A stretch of 64,000 nucleotides of DNA. Source: Thermococcus pacificus. GTDB lineage: Archaea > Methanobacteriota_B > Thermococci > Thermococcales > Thermococcaceae. Under the pieces are notes generated by a model that saw only the letters and a list, made by a program, of their open reading frames with translations, was not told the DNA's origin and searched no databases. The stretch spans positions 1,054,001-1,118,000 of the forward strand of contig NZ_CP015102.1 of NCBI RefSeq assembly GCF_002214485.1, in the 5' to 3' direction. Positions 9,703-17,638 of this stretch are shown in pieces. Positions within the stretch are counted from its first letter, which is position 1, and each line of letters starts with the position of its first letter. A program made the translations under genes and the position numbers.

Positions 9703-9951
9703 GTGGAGACTAGAAAATGCCCCCTCTGTGGAGGAACCATGATAAGGGGAAAGAACTACCAGTCGGGATACGCCAGGTACTTCTGGGAGGCCCCCTGGAA
9801 GCACGGTATAAAGGCCGCACTGAAAGGACCCGCTCCCGCCTACCCCTGGCTCTGCCTTGACTGCGGGGTTGTCTTACCCTACGTGGAGGAAGCGGAACTC
9901 CAGAGGATAAGGGAAGAGTATGAGAGGGCCAAGACGGGTGACACGCTTTGA
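9703..9951 (+). CDS. Small zinc-ribbon protein in the cobamide cluster
   Basis: An 82-residue protein with two CxxC pairs (KCPLCGG near the N-terminus and CLDCGVV near residue 52) that should form a zinc ribbon, separated by a basic, aromatic-rich stretch, and a charged C-terminal helix. The GTG start at 9703 follows GGTGGT. Its stop overlaps the start of the next gene (TTGA), so the two are likely co-translated. Function unknown; position suggests the cobamide pathway or a partner of the PP-loop ATPase. Confidence 0.75.
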   Translation: METRKCPLCGGTMIRGKNYQSGYARYFWEAPWKHGIKAALKGPAPAYPWLCLDCGVVLPYVEEAELQRIREEYERAKTGDTL

Positions 9952-10589
9952 AAGGGGTCGCCTTCTTCTCGGGCGGCAAGGACGGGTTCTATGCACTCTA
10001 CCTCGCCGAAAAATCGGGAATTAAAGTTCCCTATCTTTTGGCCTTAAAAACAACCATCGGCCTCTCACCGCACTGGGAGAACTTAGATGCCTTAAAAACA
10101 CTCGCCGAAGCGATGGGAAAGGAGTTGCTTACCTTTGATATGTCCCGCGGAAGCGACGCTCTGGCCGAGTTCATAGCTTCTCTCGGCGTAGATTATCTCA
10201 TAGCTGGTGACGTCCTCCTCGAAGATCACAAAAAGTGGGTTGAATGGCTTGCGGAGAAAGCAGGGGTTGAGGCCCTCGAACCGCTCTGGGGAAGGAATAC
10301 CCTTGAGCTGGCCAGAGAAATGCTCCGGGAGGGCTTTGAGTGGGCGGTAATAGCCGTTGACAAGAAGAAGCTACCAAAAGAAGCGCTGGCCTACACATTC
10401 CGCTCACAAGAAGACCTGGATAACTTTTTGGAGGCTTACCCTGGCGTTGCTCCTGTGGGAGAGTTCGGCGAGTTCCACACGGTGGTTTTGGCCTCACCCA
10501 TCTTCGAAGGGCGCTTTGAGCTTGAGGTGAAGTCCGTCGAGGAGAGCGAGAGGTACCACTGGATCCGCTTTGGGCTGGTGAGAGCATGA
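9948..10589 (+). CDS. PP-loop ATP pyrophosphatase of the diphthamide-synthase-like family
   Basis: A 213-residue N-type ATP pyrophosphatase with the PP-loop SGGKDG at residues 8-13 and GDVLLEDHK mid-protein, as in Dph6/MJ0570-type proteins that adenylate a carboxylate and amidate it. The TTG start at 9948 overlaps the upstream stop and has GGTGA nine bases before it. It is locked into the cobamide salvage operon (next gene overlaps by 4 bases). Dph6 itself would not be expected here, so an amidating or activating role on a corrinoid intermediate is my inference, untested. Confidence 0.8.
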   Translation: MKGVAFFSGGKDGFYALYLAEKSGIKVPYLLALKTTIGLSPHWENLDALKTLAEAMGKELLTFDMSRGSDALAEFIASLGVDYLIAGDVLLEDHKKWVEWLAEKAGVEALEPLWGRNTLELAREMLREGFEWAVIAVDKKKLPKEALAYTFRSQEDLDNFLEAYPGVAPVGEFGEFHTVVLASPIFEGRFELEVKSVEESERYHWIRFGLVRA

Positions 10590-11002
10590 AAGCCGAAGAA
10601 CTCCTCCAAAGGCTTGAAAAACACGGCATAACGCTGGAGAAGATGCTCGACACCGCGATGGGGCTCTACATCGGTGACAACCCAGAGGAAGCCCGGGAAA
10701 TGCTCGGAAGGCTGATGCTTCACTATTTGGGAGACATCAACGTCCAGTCTCTCCTCATGGCGGCTTTACTGCTCGAGGAGAGTTTTAAGGTCGAGGGCGA
10801 CCCCGTGAACCTCGTCGCCGATGAGCTGATTGGAATAGACATAGCTGAGTACATCGGCGGAAAGATGGCGCTCTTCAACTTCTTCTACTATGACACGAAA
10901 AAGCCCGGAATCTTGGCCGAGCTTCCGCCCTTCCTCGATGACGCGATAGGGGGGTTTATAGCCGGCTGCATGACGAAGCTCTTCCAGGAGGGCGTCGGAT
11001 GA
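10586..11002 (+). CDS. cobZ: Alpha-ribazole phosphatase, CobZ type
   Basis: A 138-residue protein related to phosphatidylglycerophosphatase A, matching archaeal CobZ, which removes the phosphate from the alpha-ribazole (or cobalamin) phosphate at the end of nucleotide-loop assembly. The [14 protein letters not shown] segment (residues about 78-91) carries the conserved acidic residues. It overlaps the PP-loop gene and cobS by 4 bases each (ATGA), so it is translated with cobS, whose product it would process. Confidence 0.88.
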   Translation: MKAEELLQRLEKHGITLEKMLDTAMGLYIGDNPEEAREMLGRLMLHYLGDINVQSLLMAALLLEESFKVEGDPVNLVADELIGIDIAEYIGGKMALFNFFYYDTKKPGILAELPPFLDDAIGGFIAGCMTKLFQEGVG

Positions 11003-11694
11003 AAAACATCCTCCCGTTCCTGACGAGAATTCCAGTTAAGGGGGACTTTGAAAAGGCCCGCAAAGAGCTCTGGGCCTTTCCGCTTGTCGCTCTGGTCAGC
11101 TCAGTCCTTCCTTCTGCCATTCTCTACCTTGAGCTACCGCTGGCCAACGTCCTCGCCCTTCTGGAGCTCTACTTCACGATAGGCCTCCTCCACCTTGACG
11201 GCCTGGCTGACTGGGCCGATGGAATAATGGTCAAAGGCGACCGCGAGCGAAAAATCAAGGCCATGAAAGATTTAAACACCGGGATAGCGGGCCTCTTCGC
11301 CGTCGTGATGGTTCTCTTCCTCCAGGTTTACTCTCTTCCGCTGGTTCCCTTCTACTCAATCTACCTCGCAGAACTCAACTCGAAGTTCGCCATGCTCCTC
11401 GGGCTTTCGACGAAGAGGCCGCTGGGGGGAGGATTGGGGACTTATTTCATGGAGGGGATGAATGGAAAACAGCTCGCCACCGGGACAACCCTCTACGCGC
11501 TCCTCTACCTCCCGGTTGCGCTCTACAACCCTCCGGCGGTTATTGGGTTGGCGGGCCTTCTCTTTGCCGCATACGTCATAAAGCTCTCCCTTGAGAACTT
11601 TGGCGGAATAAACGGGGACTGTCTTGGAGCCATAGCGGAGATAACGAGGGCCGGGACGTTGCTCGTTCTGGCGTTTGCGCGGTGGTGGGCGTGA
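10999..11694 (+). CDS. cobS: Adenosylcobinamide-GDP ribazoletransferase (cobalamin synthase)
   Basis: Integral membrane enzyme of 231 residues that couples adenosylcobinamide-GDP to alpha-ribazole (phosphate). Family hallmarks are the N-terminal LTRIPV, the acidic metal-binding motif [12 protein letters not shown] around residues 63-74, and [10 protein letters not shown]. Several hydrophobic helices follow, and NGDCLGA lies near the C-terminus. Overlaps cobZ upstream by 4 bases and cobY downstream through a GTGA overlap. Confidence 0.95.
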   Translation: MKNILPFLTRIPVKGDFEKARKELWAFPLVALVSSVLPSAILYLELPLANVLALLELYFTIGLLHLDGLADWADGIMVKGDRERKIKAMKDLNTGIAGLFAVVMVLFLQVYSLPLVPFYSIYLAELNSKFAMLLGLSTKRPLGGGLGTYFMEGMNGKQLATGTTLYALLYLPVALYNPPAVIGLAGLLFAAYVIKLSLENFGGINGDCLGAIAEITRAGTLLVLAFARWWA

Positions 11695-12230
11695 TAATTG
11701 TCATGGCTGGCGGAAGATCAACGCGCATGGGGAAGGAAAAGCCCGTCCTGAGGGTTGGAGGAAAGCCGATGCTTCTCAGGGTTTACGGCGAGGCCGAAAA
11801 GGCTGGAGAAACCCTCGTTACCCTCTCGAGGAACACGCCGAAGACTAAAGAGTGGTGCCTCAGGGAAAGAATTCCGTTCGTTGAAACGCCTGGGCGGGGC
11901 TACGTTGAGGACGTTAGGTGGCTCCTCCGGGAGTTCGGGCCCTTCGTGAGTGTCTCCTCAGACCTGCCCTTCGTCAGGGCCTCCGATATTGGCTCAATCG
12001 CCAAAGCCTTCGACGGGAAGACGAGCTTAACCGGCGTCCTCCCCCTTGAAAGGGTTCCGGGGGATTTGAAGCCTGTCGTTTACAGGGGCTATGCAGTAGT
12101 CGGACTGAACGCCGTTGGGGCTGAGGGGGAGAATTTTTTCGAGCTTAGCAACCCCCTTTTAGCCCTCAACGTGAACACGCCGAAGGATTTAAAGCTCGCG
12201 GAGAGAATAGCAAAGCTGGTGGGAAGATGA
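11691..12230 (+). CDS. cobY: Adenosylcobinamide-phosphate guanylyltransferase
   Basis: Archaeal replacement for bacterial CobU: transfers GMP from GTP to adenosylcobinamide phosphate. MobA-like nucleotidyltransferase fold, with the N-terminal [17 protein letters not shown]-binding loop and VSSDLPFV metal-binding segment. I chose the GTG at 11691, which overlaps the cobS stop (GTGA) and has GGTGGT at 11681; an in-frame GTG at 11682 is possible. Length about 179 residues. Confidence 0.93.
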   Translation: MIIVMAGGRSTRMGKEKPVLRVGGKPMLLRVYGEAEKAGETLVTLSRNTPKTKEWCLRERIPFVETPGRGYVEDVRWLLREFGPFVSVSSDLPFVRASDIGSIAKAFDGKTSLTGVLPLERVPGDLKPVVYRGYAVVGLNAVGAEGENFFELSNPLLALNVNTPKDLKLAERIAKLVGR

Positions 12231-12442
12231 AAGGAGGGGAAATAAAGGGCGCCCTTGCCTTCGTGGGTATTTTAATACTTGGCCTTCTGTTCTTCTTCGG
12301 CTTCCTCGTTATAGCGCTGGCCTTGATTTTAGCGGGTCTTCTCCTCTTCCTTGGGTTTTACGCCTACCTCCGCCTGAAGCTCTGGTGGGTAAGGAAGCAC
12401 CCGCCGAAGGAGCTTGAGGGGCCGGAGGATTACCTCTTTTAA
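12227..12442 (+). CDS. Small two-helix membrane protein
   Basis: A 71-residue protein with two closely spaced hydrophobic segments (about residues 9-27 and 28-48) and a basic, proline-containing tail ending PEDYLF. It overlaps the end of cobY by 4 bases, so it belongs to the same transcription unit. No family recognised. It could help hold CobS/CbiB at the membrane, but that is a guess from position. Confidence 0.65.
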   Translation: MKGGEIKGALAFVGILILGLLFFFGFLVIALALILAGLLLFLGFYAYLRLKLWWVRKHPPKELEGPEDYLF

Positions 12443-12498
12443 CTTTTGGTTTAGGAAAGGGTTAAATCCTCAGGCAGGAACTTTGGATGGAGGTTCTC

Positions 12499-12930
12499 AT
12501 GGGGGGCTGGTTTCCGCTGGTGGTAGTCCTGACTCCAATAGTAGTCATCGCCTTAGTAGTGGCCGTGAAGATAAAGGGCTATATGGATGCCTACGTCCCC
12601 TGGAGCATAGTGGTGGCCAAGAACGGAACCGTCCGGTTGATCATAAAGACAAAGGCGGGAGAAAGGGAGATTTTGGTCAGGGATTTTGATGTTAAAGAGT
12701 CCTCTGAGGTACTTGAAGTGAGGATAAACGGGCTGGGCTTCGGCCGCTATCAGCTCGGGGAGTACAAAGGTCCCTTCGGCTACGTCAAATCCTACGCGGT
12801 CTCGAGGAAGGGCCTTCTCGTGACCGATGTGAGGGGCAAACGATACTACCTCGCCTTCGAGAAGGTAGACGACGTCCTAAAGGCCCTCAGGGGTGGCCCC
12901 GGAAAGACTGAGATAAAGGTGAGAGGCTAA
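12499..12930 (+). CDS. Membrane-anchored protein with PH-like C-terminal domain
   Basis: About 143 residues: an N-terminal membrane helix ([20 protein letters not shown]) followed by a beta-rich domain with regular strands ([52 protein letters not shown]), reminiscent of bacterial PH domains. The ATG at 12499 follows GGAGGT by 4 bases; an ATG four codons earlier overlaps that site. It converges on cbiP, overlapping it by 4 bases. Function unknown. Confidence 0.7.
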   Translation: MGGWFPLVVVLTPIVVIALVVAVKIKGYMDAYVPWSIVVAKNGTVRLIIKTKAGEREILVRDFDVKESSEVLEVRINGLGFGRYQLGEYKGPFGYVKSYAVSRKGLLVTDVRGKRYYLAFEKVDDVLKALRGGPGKTEIKVRG

Positions 12931-14378
12931 AGGCTGAGTTCACCTAAAATCCTCTCCACGTCGAAGTTCTCCCCCACAACCCTTGCGAACCTTTCGATTT
13001 CCTCCTCTATGCTCCAGCCCTCTATCGAGAGGGGCTCAAGGCCCTTTTCAGCCCTCAGAAAGTTGAGGAACCGCTCTGTGAAAGCGAAGTTATGGAAGAT
13101 GCCATGGAGGTAGGTTCCGAAGGCCCTCTCGCCGATTGCTCCCTCTGGCTCGAAGGTTTTTGCTCCGTTCACGGACGTTATGACTGAGAAGGGCCTCTCC
13201 GAGAGGGAACGGCCCATTCTTATCTCGTAGCCTTCCACGCCCATACCCCCAGCTGGCCCCCAGAGGACATTTGCTTTGAGATGGTTCGTTCGCTTTTTCC
13301 TCGTGAAGACCGTTTTCGCCGGAAGAAGACCGATACCCTTTACATTCCCGCGCTTCGACTCGACTTCGTCTATGATCTCCCTCCCGAGCATCTGGAAGCC
13401 CCCACAGATACCGACGACGAAAGCGCCCTCGCGGTGGGCTTGAAGGATGGCGTCTTCAATTCCGTTCTCGCGCATCCAGAGTAAGTCCTCGACAGTGTTC
13501 TTGCTTCCGGGAATTATGATGACGTCTCCAGTTATTTCCTCCGCCTTTGTGACGTAGTCAACGCCGTTGGCCCAGTGGAGCGGCTCAAAGTCCGTGAAGT
13601 TGCTTATGTGGGGGAGCTTGATTATTTGAATGTGCAGCTCGCCCTTAACTTTCGGGAACTCTGCTAAAGAGTCCTCCTCGGGCAGGCGGTGCTCGACGTA
13701 GGGGACAACGCCGAGGGTCGGCTTTCCGTAGCGTTTCTCAAGGTAGTCGAAGCCCGGCCTTAGGAGGGAAGCGTCGCCGCGGAACTTGTTGAAGACGAAG
13801 CCCATAACGAGCTCCCGCTCCTCCTCGCTCAAAAGCTCCATCGTGCCGACTATCGAGGCGAAGCTCCCGCCACGGTCTATGTCGGTGACGAGGATTACTT
13901 TAGCGTCTGCGTGCTTTGCCACGCGCATGTTGGCTATGTCGTAGTCCTTCAGGTTTATCTCGACCGGACTGCCGGCGCCTTCGATTATGACGAGGTCATG
14001 CCCCTCCTTCAGCTCATCTAGGACCTTCATGGCCTTTTTGAAAAGCTCCTCCTTCCGCGAGAGCATGTAGTCCTTGGCGGAGACGCTTCCGATGGGCTTT
14101 CCCATAAAGACTACCTGGCTTCTCATCTTTCCCTCGGGTTTGAGCAGAATCGGATTGAACTTCACGCTCGGCCTCTTTCTGCAGGCTATCGCCTGGAGGT
14201 ATTGGGCACGGCTTATCTCGCCGCCTTCGATGCTCGGAGCGGAGTTAAGGCTCATGTTCTGGCTCTTGAAGGGAACGACGTCGTAGCCGAGGTTCGAGAA
14301 GATTCTACAGAGTGCGGTAACGAGGAGAGACTTGCCGGCCCCTGATGATGTCCCCTGAACCATCAACGCTTTCCCCAT
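12927..14378 (-). CDS. cbiP: Cobyric acid synthase (glutamine-dependent amidase)
   Basis: Amidates the corrin side chains of adenosylcobyrinic acid a,c-diamide to cobyric acid using glutamine and ATP. The N-terminal DTBS-like ATPase half opens with [12 protein letters not shown] (P-loop-like), followed by a class-I glutaminase half with the catalytic Cys in [12 protein letters not shown] and a late histidine in TYLHGIFHN. The length of 483 residues is standard. It is divergent from cobT across a 68-base promoter region. Confidence 0.95.
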   Translation of the reverse strand: MGKALMVQGTSSGAGKSLLVTALCRIFSNLGYDVVPFKSQNMSLNSAPSIEGGEISRAQYLQAIACRKRPSVKFNPILLKPEGKMRSQVVFMGKPIGSVSAKDYMLSRKEELFKKAMKVLDELKEGHDLVIIEGAGSPVEINLKDYDIANMRVAKHADAKVILVTDIDRGGSFASIVGTMELLSEEERELVMGFVFNKFRGDASLLRPGFDYLEKRYGKPTLGVVPYVEHRLPEEDSLAEFPKVKGELHIQIIKLPHISNFTDFEPLHWANGVDYVTKAEEITGDVIIIPGSKNTVEDLLWMRENGIEDAILQAHREGAFVVGICGGFQMLGREIIDEVESKRGNVKGIGLLPAKTVFTRKKRTNHLKANVLWGPAGGMGVEGYEIRMGRSLSERPFSVITSVNGAKTFEPEGAIGERAFGTYLHGIFHNFAFTERFLNFLRAEKGLEPLSIEGWSIEEEIERFARVVGENFDVERILGELSL

Positions 14379-14405
14379 CTTCCCACCGGGGAACGTTCGT
14401 CGAAG

Positions 14406-14418
14406 GCCATATAAACCC
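14406..14418. promoter_or_regulatory. Shared TATA region between cbiP and cobT
   Basis: CCATATAAACCC works as a TATA box for cobT on the plus strand (about 30-40 bases before its ATG). The minus strand of the same 68-base gap carries GGTTTATCC and GGGTTTATATGG, suitable for cbiP. The two promoters are therefore nearly superimposed. Confidence 0.45.
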
Positions 14419-14446
14419 TTGGATAAAACCTCCAGCGGTGGTTGGA

Positions 14447-15451
14447 ATGGAGAGCCTCTTCCTGCTCGTTTTGGGGAACGCAGAGATAAGCACCGTTCCG
14501 GGAATTAGCGTCGCCGGGGCAACGCCTGAATTGACTAAGCTCACCCCGGTCGCCGATGCCGAGTACCTCTTCCACGAGAGGCCCCTGACCATTGACGTAA
14601 TTCCTGTAACGCCCGAGGGCCATCCGACTCCTGCCATAATCACAAAGGCCGCGAAGGAGCTGGCAAACTTTCCGGTTCTGGTTGTGAGGGGCGGGACTTA
14701 TTTAGCCCCGCTCGTCCCGCACGTCCACATCAGCAACGCCGTCGGGAGGGACTTCAGGAAAGGACCGGCTTTGCCGGAGTTCGGCGAGATAATCAAGCGC
14801 GCAAAACTCTTTGGTGAGGAGCTTAACAAACTGCCAATCAAAGAGCTTGTCATAGGTGAATCTACCCCCGGCGGGACTACCACCGCCCAAGCGGTTCTCT
14901 GGGCGTTCGGCTACGATGCCAAAACTTCCTCGGCGTCGCCAGACAATCCGCAGAGCCTCAAGGGGATGGTAATTACCGAGGCCTTTCAGAGGGCAGGAAT
15001 AGAAAAGGGCCAGCTGAGGGACAACCCGCTCGAGGCCTTGAGACAGTTCGGCGACCCGATGATGGCGACTGTGGTTGGATTATCCCTCGGCTTCAGGAAG
15101 GATATAGTTCTGGCAGGCGGAACTCAGATGCTCGCCGTTGCAGCCCTTCTGAAAGCCCTCGACGAAGATCTGAGCCGCTTCATGATAGCAACGACTAAGT
15201 GGGTGGTTAAAGACAGGAGCGCCACGTTCCTCGACACGGCTAAGGAGATAGGGGTAATAACCTACGCCGCAGATCTGGACTTCTCGGAGAGCAAATTCAA
15301 GGGTTTGAGGGACTACGAGCGCGGTTACGTCAAGGAAGGTGTCGGTGCTGGAGGGGCTACTTGGCTCGCGATTAAGGCCGGCTTCTCGCCGGAGGAAGTG
15401 AGTGAAAAGGTGGAGGCGCTTTACCGGAGATTAATGGGGATGAAGTCGTAA
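14447..15451 (+). CDS. cobT: Archaeal nicotinate-nucleotide:base phosphoribosyltransferase (UPF0284)
   Basis: A 334-residue protein of the UPF0284 family, distant from bacterial CobT, that should make the alpha-ribotide of the lower-ligand base for cobamides. Recognisable features are the glycine-rich [23 protein letters not shown] and [11 protein letters not shown] segments. The ATG at 14447 has GGTGGT five bases upstream; the reading frame extends further left through the promoter, but that part has no similarity. Convergent with cbiZ. Confidence 0.88.
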   Translation: MESLFLLVLGNAEISTVPGISVAGATPELTKLTPVADAEYLFHERPLTIDVIPVTPEGHPTPAIITKAAKELANFPVLVVRGGTYLAPLVPHVHISNAVGRDFRKGPALPEFGEIIKRAKLFGEELNKLPIKELVIGESTPGGTTTAQAVLWAFGYDAKTSSASPDNPQSLKGMVITEAFQRAGIEKGQLRDNPLEALRQFGDPMMATVVGLSLGFRKDIVLAGGTQMLAVAALLKALDEDLSRFMIATTKWVVKDRSATFLDTAKEIGVITYAADLDFSESKFKGLRDYERGYVKEGVGAGGATWLAIKAGFSPEEVSEKVEALYRRLMGMKS

Positions 15452-15465
15452 AGCCCAGCCCTTCC

Positions 15466-16053
15466 TCAGGCTCTCGTCTTTTCCCATTTCCTTAAACTCT
15501 CTTCCAGCGCCTTCCTCACGGCTCTGCCAATGTTTATCCCGAGTTCCGTTGCGGTTCCCGCCCACTCCTTCTCCCCCTCAAAGGCAAAAATTCCAATGCC
15601 ATCGCTAGTTGTCCCGGTGGCTTTATAGCCGAGCCGCAAAAGGGTGTAAGTTTTGGCTTCAGTTGCAGTCATTATCGCGTTGGCCATCGCGCCGACCGTT
15701 AAGCCCTCATCAATGACGAGGGCAATGTTTATTGTTCCCGGCCTCCACGGCGGTGGGACTTCTCCCGCTATCGCCGGGTTGGTTATTCCCGCTGTTATGT
15801 AGGCAGAGACGCTCCCGCTTTTGGCAGTGGAAAGGACCGCCCCTATGTCCGCGGCAGTCATAAAGCCAACAAAGTTCTTTAACCCCTGCTCCCGTTCAAA
15901 GGCCAGGCAGTCCGCCTTGTAGTCGCCGGAGTAGTTCTTCGGGACCATCATGAAGAAGAATCCGTCGGCTCTGGTTAGGCCTCCCCTATGGGGCGCGTTG
16001 CTGAGTGAAAGCATTAGACGGCCAAATGGAAGGATGAAGTGCTTAAACTTCAC
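15466..16053 (-). CDS. cbiZ: Adenosylcobinamide amidohydrolase
   Basis: Hydrolyses adenosylcobinamide (or pseudocobamides) to adenosylcobyric acid so that scavenged corrinoids can re-enter the pathway at CbiB. The CbiZ family is recognised by LSNAPHRGG, GFMTAAD, ITAGITNPA and ATGTTSDGIG. 195 residues; GTG start with GGGGAG upstream. Its presence identifies the cluster as a salvage rather than a de novo pathway. It lies 48 bases downstream of the MBL hydrolase on the same strand. Confidence 0.94.
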   Translation of the reverse strand: MKFKHFILPFGRLMLSLSNAPHRGGLTRADGFFFMMVPKNYSGDYKADCLAFEREQGLKNFVGFMTAADIGAVLSTAKSGSVSAYITAGITNPAIAGEVPPPWRPGTINIALVIDEGLTVGAMANAIMTATEAKTYTLLRLGYKATGTTSDGIGIFAFEGEKEWAGTATELGINIGRAVRKALEESLRKWEKTRA

Positions 16054-16101
16054 TACGTCTCCCCCTTTGCCTTAAATGTCCTGGGAGGCGGCAATGGCCC
16101 C

Positions 16102-16707
16102 TCAAAGGCCAAGCCGCTCCACGAGCTCCCTAAGCTTTTCTTTCCCATTCCCTAACAGAGGCTCTCCGTGCGCCGGTAAGAGGTTCTCGAAGTCAACCTC
16201 GAGGAGCTCCTTTATCCTTATCCTGTTCATCTCCGGGTCGAGAGAATATTGGTGCGGCACCTCCTCGAGCTTTCCCCCGCGCTCTACGACGAGGTCGCCG
16301 ACGAAGAGGCTTTTGCTCTTTTCATCGAGGAGACAGATGCTCCCCATCGTGTGGCCGGGCTTGTGGAGAACCCTAAAATCCTCGAAGACATCCCCATCCT
16401 TGAGCTTCACATCGGGCTCAAGTCCCGTCTTCTCCTTTATGAGTTCCACCTCGTCCACGTGGGCGGCTACAATGGCGTTTGTCCTCTCCTTCAAGCACTT
16501 CAGCGAGCCGGTGTGGTCGAGGTGGCCGTGGGTAAGGACTATCGCCGTCAGGGGCTTTCCAATTTCCTCAACGGCATCGAGTATCTTCCCGCAGGTGGTG
16601 TCTACGCCTGTATCCACAGCCACGAGGTGGTCTCCCCCCTCAACGAGGTAAACGTTAACGAACTTGTCGAATATCCTGTGAATTCCGGGAAGGACTTCCT
16701 CATGCAT
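16102..16707 (-). CDS. Metallo-beta-lactamase fold hydrolase
   Basis: About 201 residues with the zinc-binding motif T59-HGHLDH65, a later histidine in HKPGHTMGS, an aspartate in FVGDLVV and a C-terminal PAHGEP: all ligands of a two-metal site are present. The ATG at 16707 follows GAGGTG by six bases. Glyoxalase II-like; the substrate is unknown. It precedes cbiZ in the same direction and could be co-transcribed with it. Confidence 0.9.
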   Translation of the reverse strand: MHEEVLPGIHRIFDKFVNVYLVEGGDHLVAVDTGVDTTCGKILDAVEEIGKPLTAIVLTHGHLDHTGSLKCLKERTNAIVAAHVDEVELIKEKTGLEPDVKLKDGDVFEDFRVLHKPGHTMGSICLLDEKSKSLFVGDLVVERGGKLEEVPHQYSLDPEMNRIRIKELLEVDFENLLPAHGEPLLGNGKEKLRELVERLGL

Positions 16708-16801
16708 GAAGTCCACCTCATTCAGGTTTTCATCTTAACCCTAAAATCATTTTCGGATAAACTTATTAAGCCACACTTCGAAATTATTTGTAGGTGATAG
16801 T

Positions 16802-17638
16802 ATGAAGCATGTTCCCATTTTTGACGACCTCAAGCGAATAGGCGATGATAGGGTTACCGCCATAGGCATGGGCACGTGGGGAATAGGGGGCTATGAGAGC
16901 CCCGACTACTCGAGGGATAAGGAGAGCGTTGAAGTCCTCATGCACGGCCTTGAACTCGGAATAAACCTCATCGATACCGCTGAGTTCTACGGGGCCGGCC
17001 ACAGCGAAGAGCTCGTCGGAGAGGCCATAAAGGACTTTGAACGCGAGGAGATATTCATCATAAGCAAGGTCTGGCCGACTCACTTCGGCTATGAGAGCGC
17101 GAAGAAGGCAGCGAGGGCGAGCACGAAGAGGCTGGGAACATACATAGACCTCTACCTCCTCCACTGGCCCGTTGAGGACTTCAGGAGGATAGAGGAGACC
17201 CTCCACGCGCTGGAGGAACTCGTTGACGAGGGGCTCATACGCTACATAGGCGTGAGCAACTTCGACCTTGAACTTCTCAAGCGCTCTCAGGAGGCGATGA
17301 AAAAATACGAGATTGTGGCCAACGAGGTCAAGTACTCCCTCAAAGACCGCTGGCCCGAGACAAGTGGCCTTCTCGACTACATGAAGAAGGAGAAGATGGC
17401 GTTGATAGCATACACCCCGTTGGAGAAGGGGACGCTGGCAAGGAATGAATGCCTCGCCGAGATTGGGAAAGCCTACGGAAAAACGGCCGCTCAGGTGGCC
17501 CTCAACTACCTGATATGGGAGGAGAACGTTGTTGCGATACCAAAAGCCGGAAGCAAGGCCCACCTCGAGGAAAACTTCGGTGCTATGGGATGGCGCCTCT
17601 CGAAGGAGGATAGGGAAAAGGCAAGGAGGTGTGTCTGA
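16802..17638 (+). CDS. Aldo/keto reductase
   Basis: A 278-residue (beta/alpha)8 NAD(P)H-dependent reductase. The catalytic set is visible: Asp in LIDTAEFYGAGHSEE with the active-site Tyr, a lysine in ISKVWP, and the histidine in LLHWP; GVSNF and AIPKAGSKAH mark the cofactor end. GGTGAT lies 4 bases before the ATG. Its stop overlaps the start of the tungstoenzyme gene (TGATG), so aldehyde reduction to alcohol and oxidation to acid are encoded together. Confidence 0.93.
   Translation: MKHVPIFDDLKRIGDDRVTAIGMGTWGIGGYESPDYSRDKESVEVLMHGLELGINLIDTAEFYGAGHSEELVGEAIKDFEREEIFIISKVWPTHFGYESAKKAARASTKRLGTYIDLYLLHWPVEDFRRIEETLHALEELVDEGLIRYIGVSNFDLELLKRSQEAMKKYEIVANEVKYSLKDRWPETSGLLDYMKKEKMALIAYTPLEKGTLARNECLAEIGKAYGKTAAQVALNYLIWEENVVAIPKAGSKAHLEENFGAMGWRLSKEDREKARRCV

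Noticed and set aside
9948-10589. Diphthine-ammonia ligase (dph6)
   Set aside because: The family matches but the gene is embedded in the cobamide operon, so I kept a general PP-loop ATPase call.
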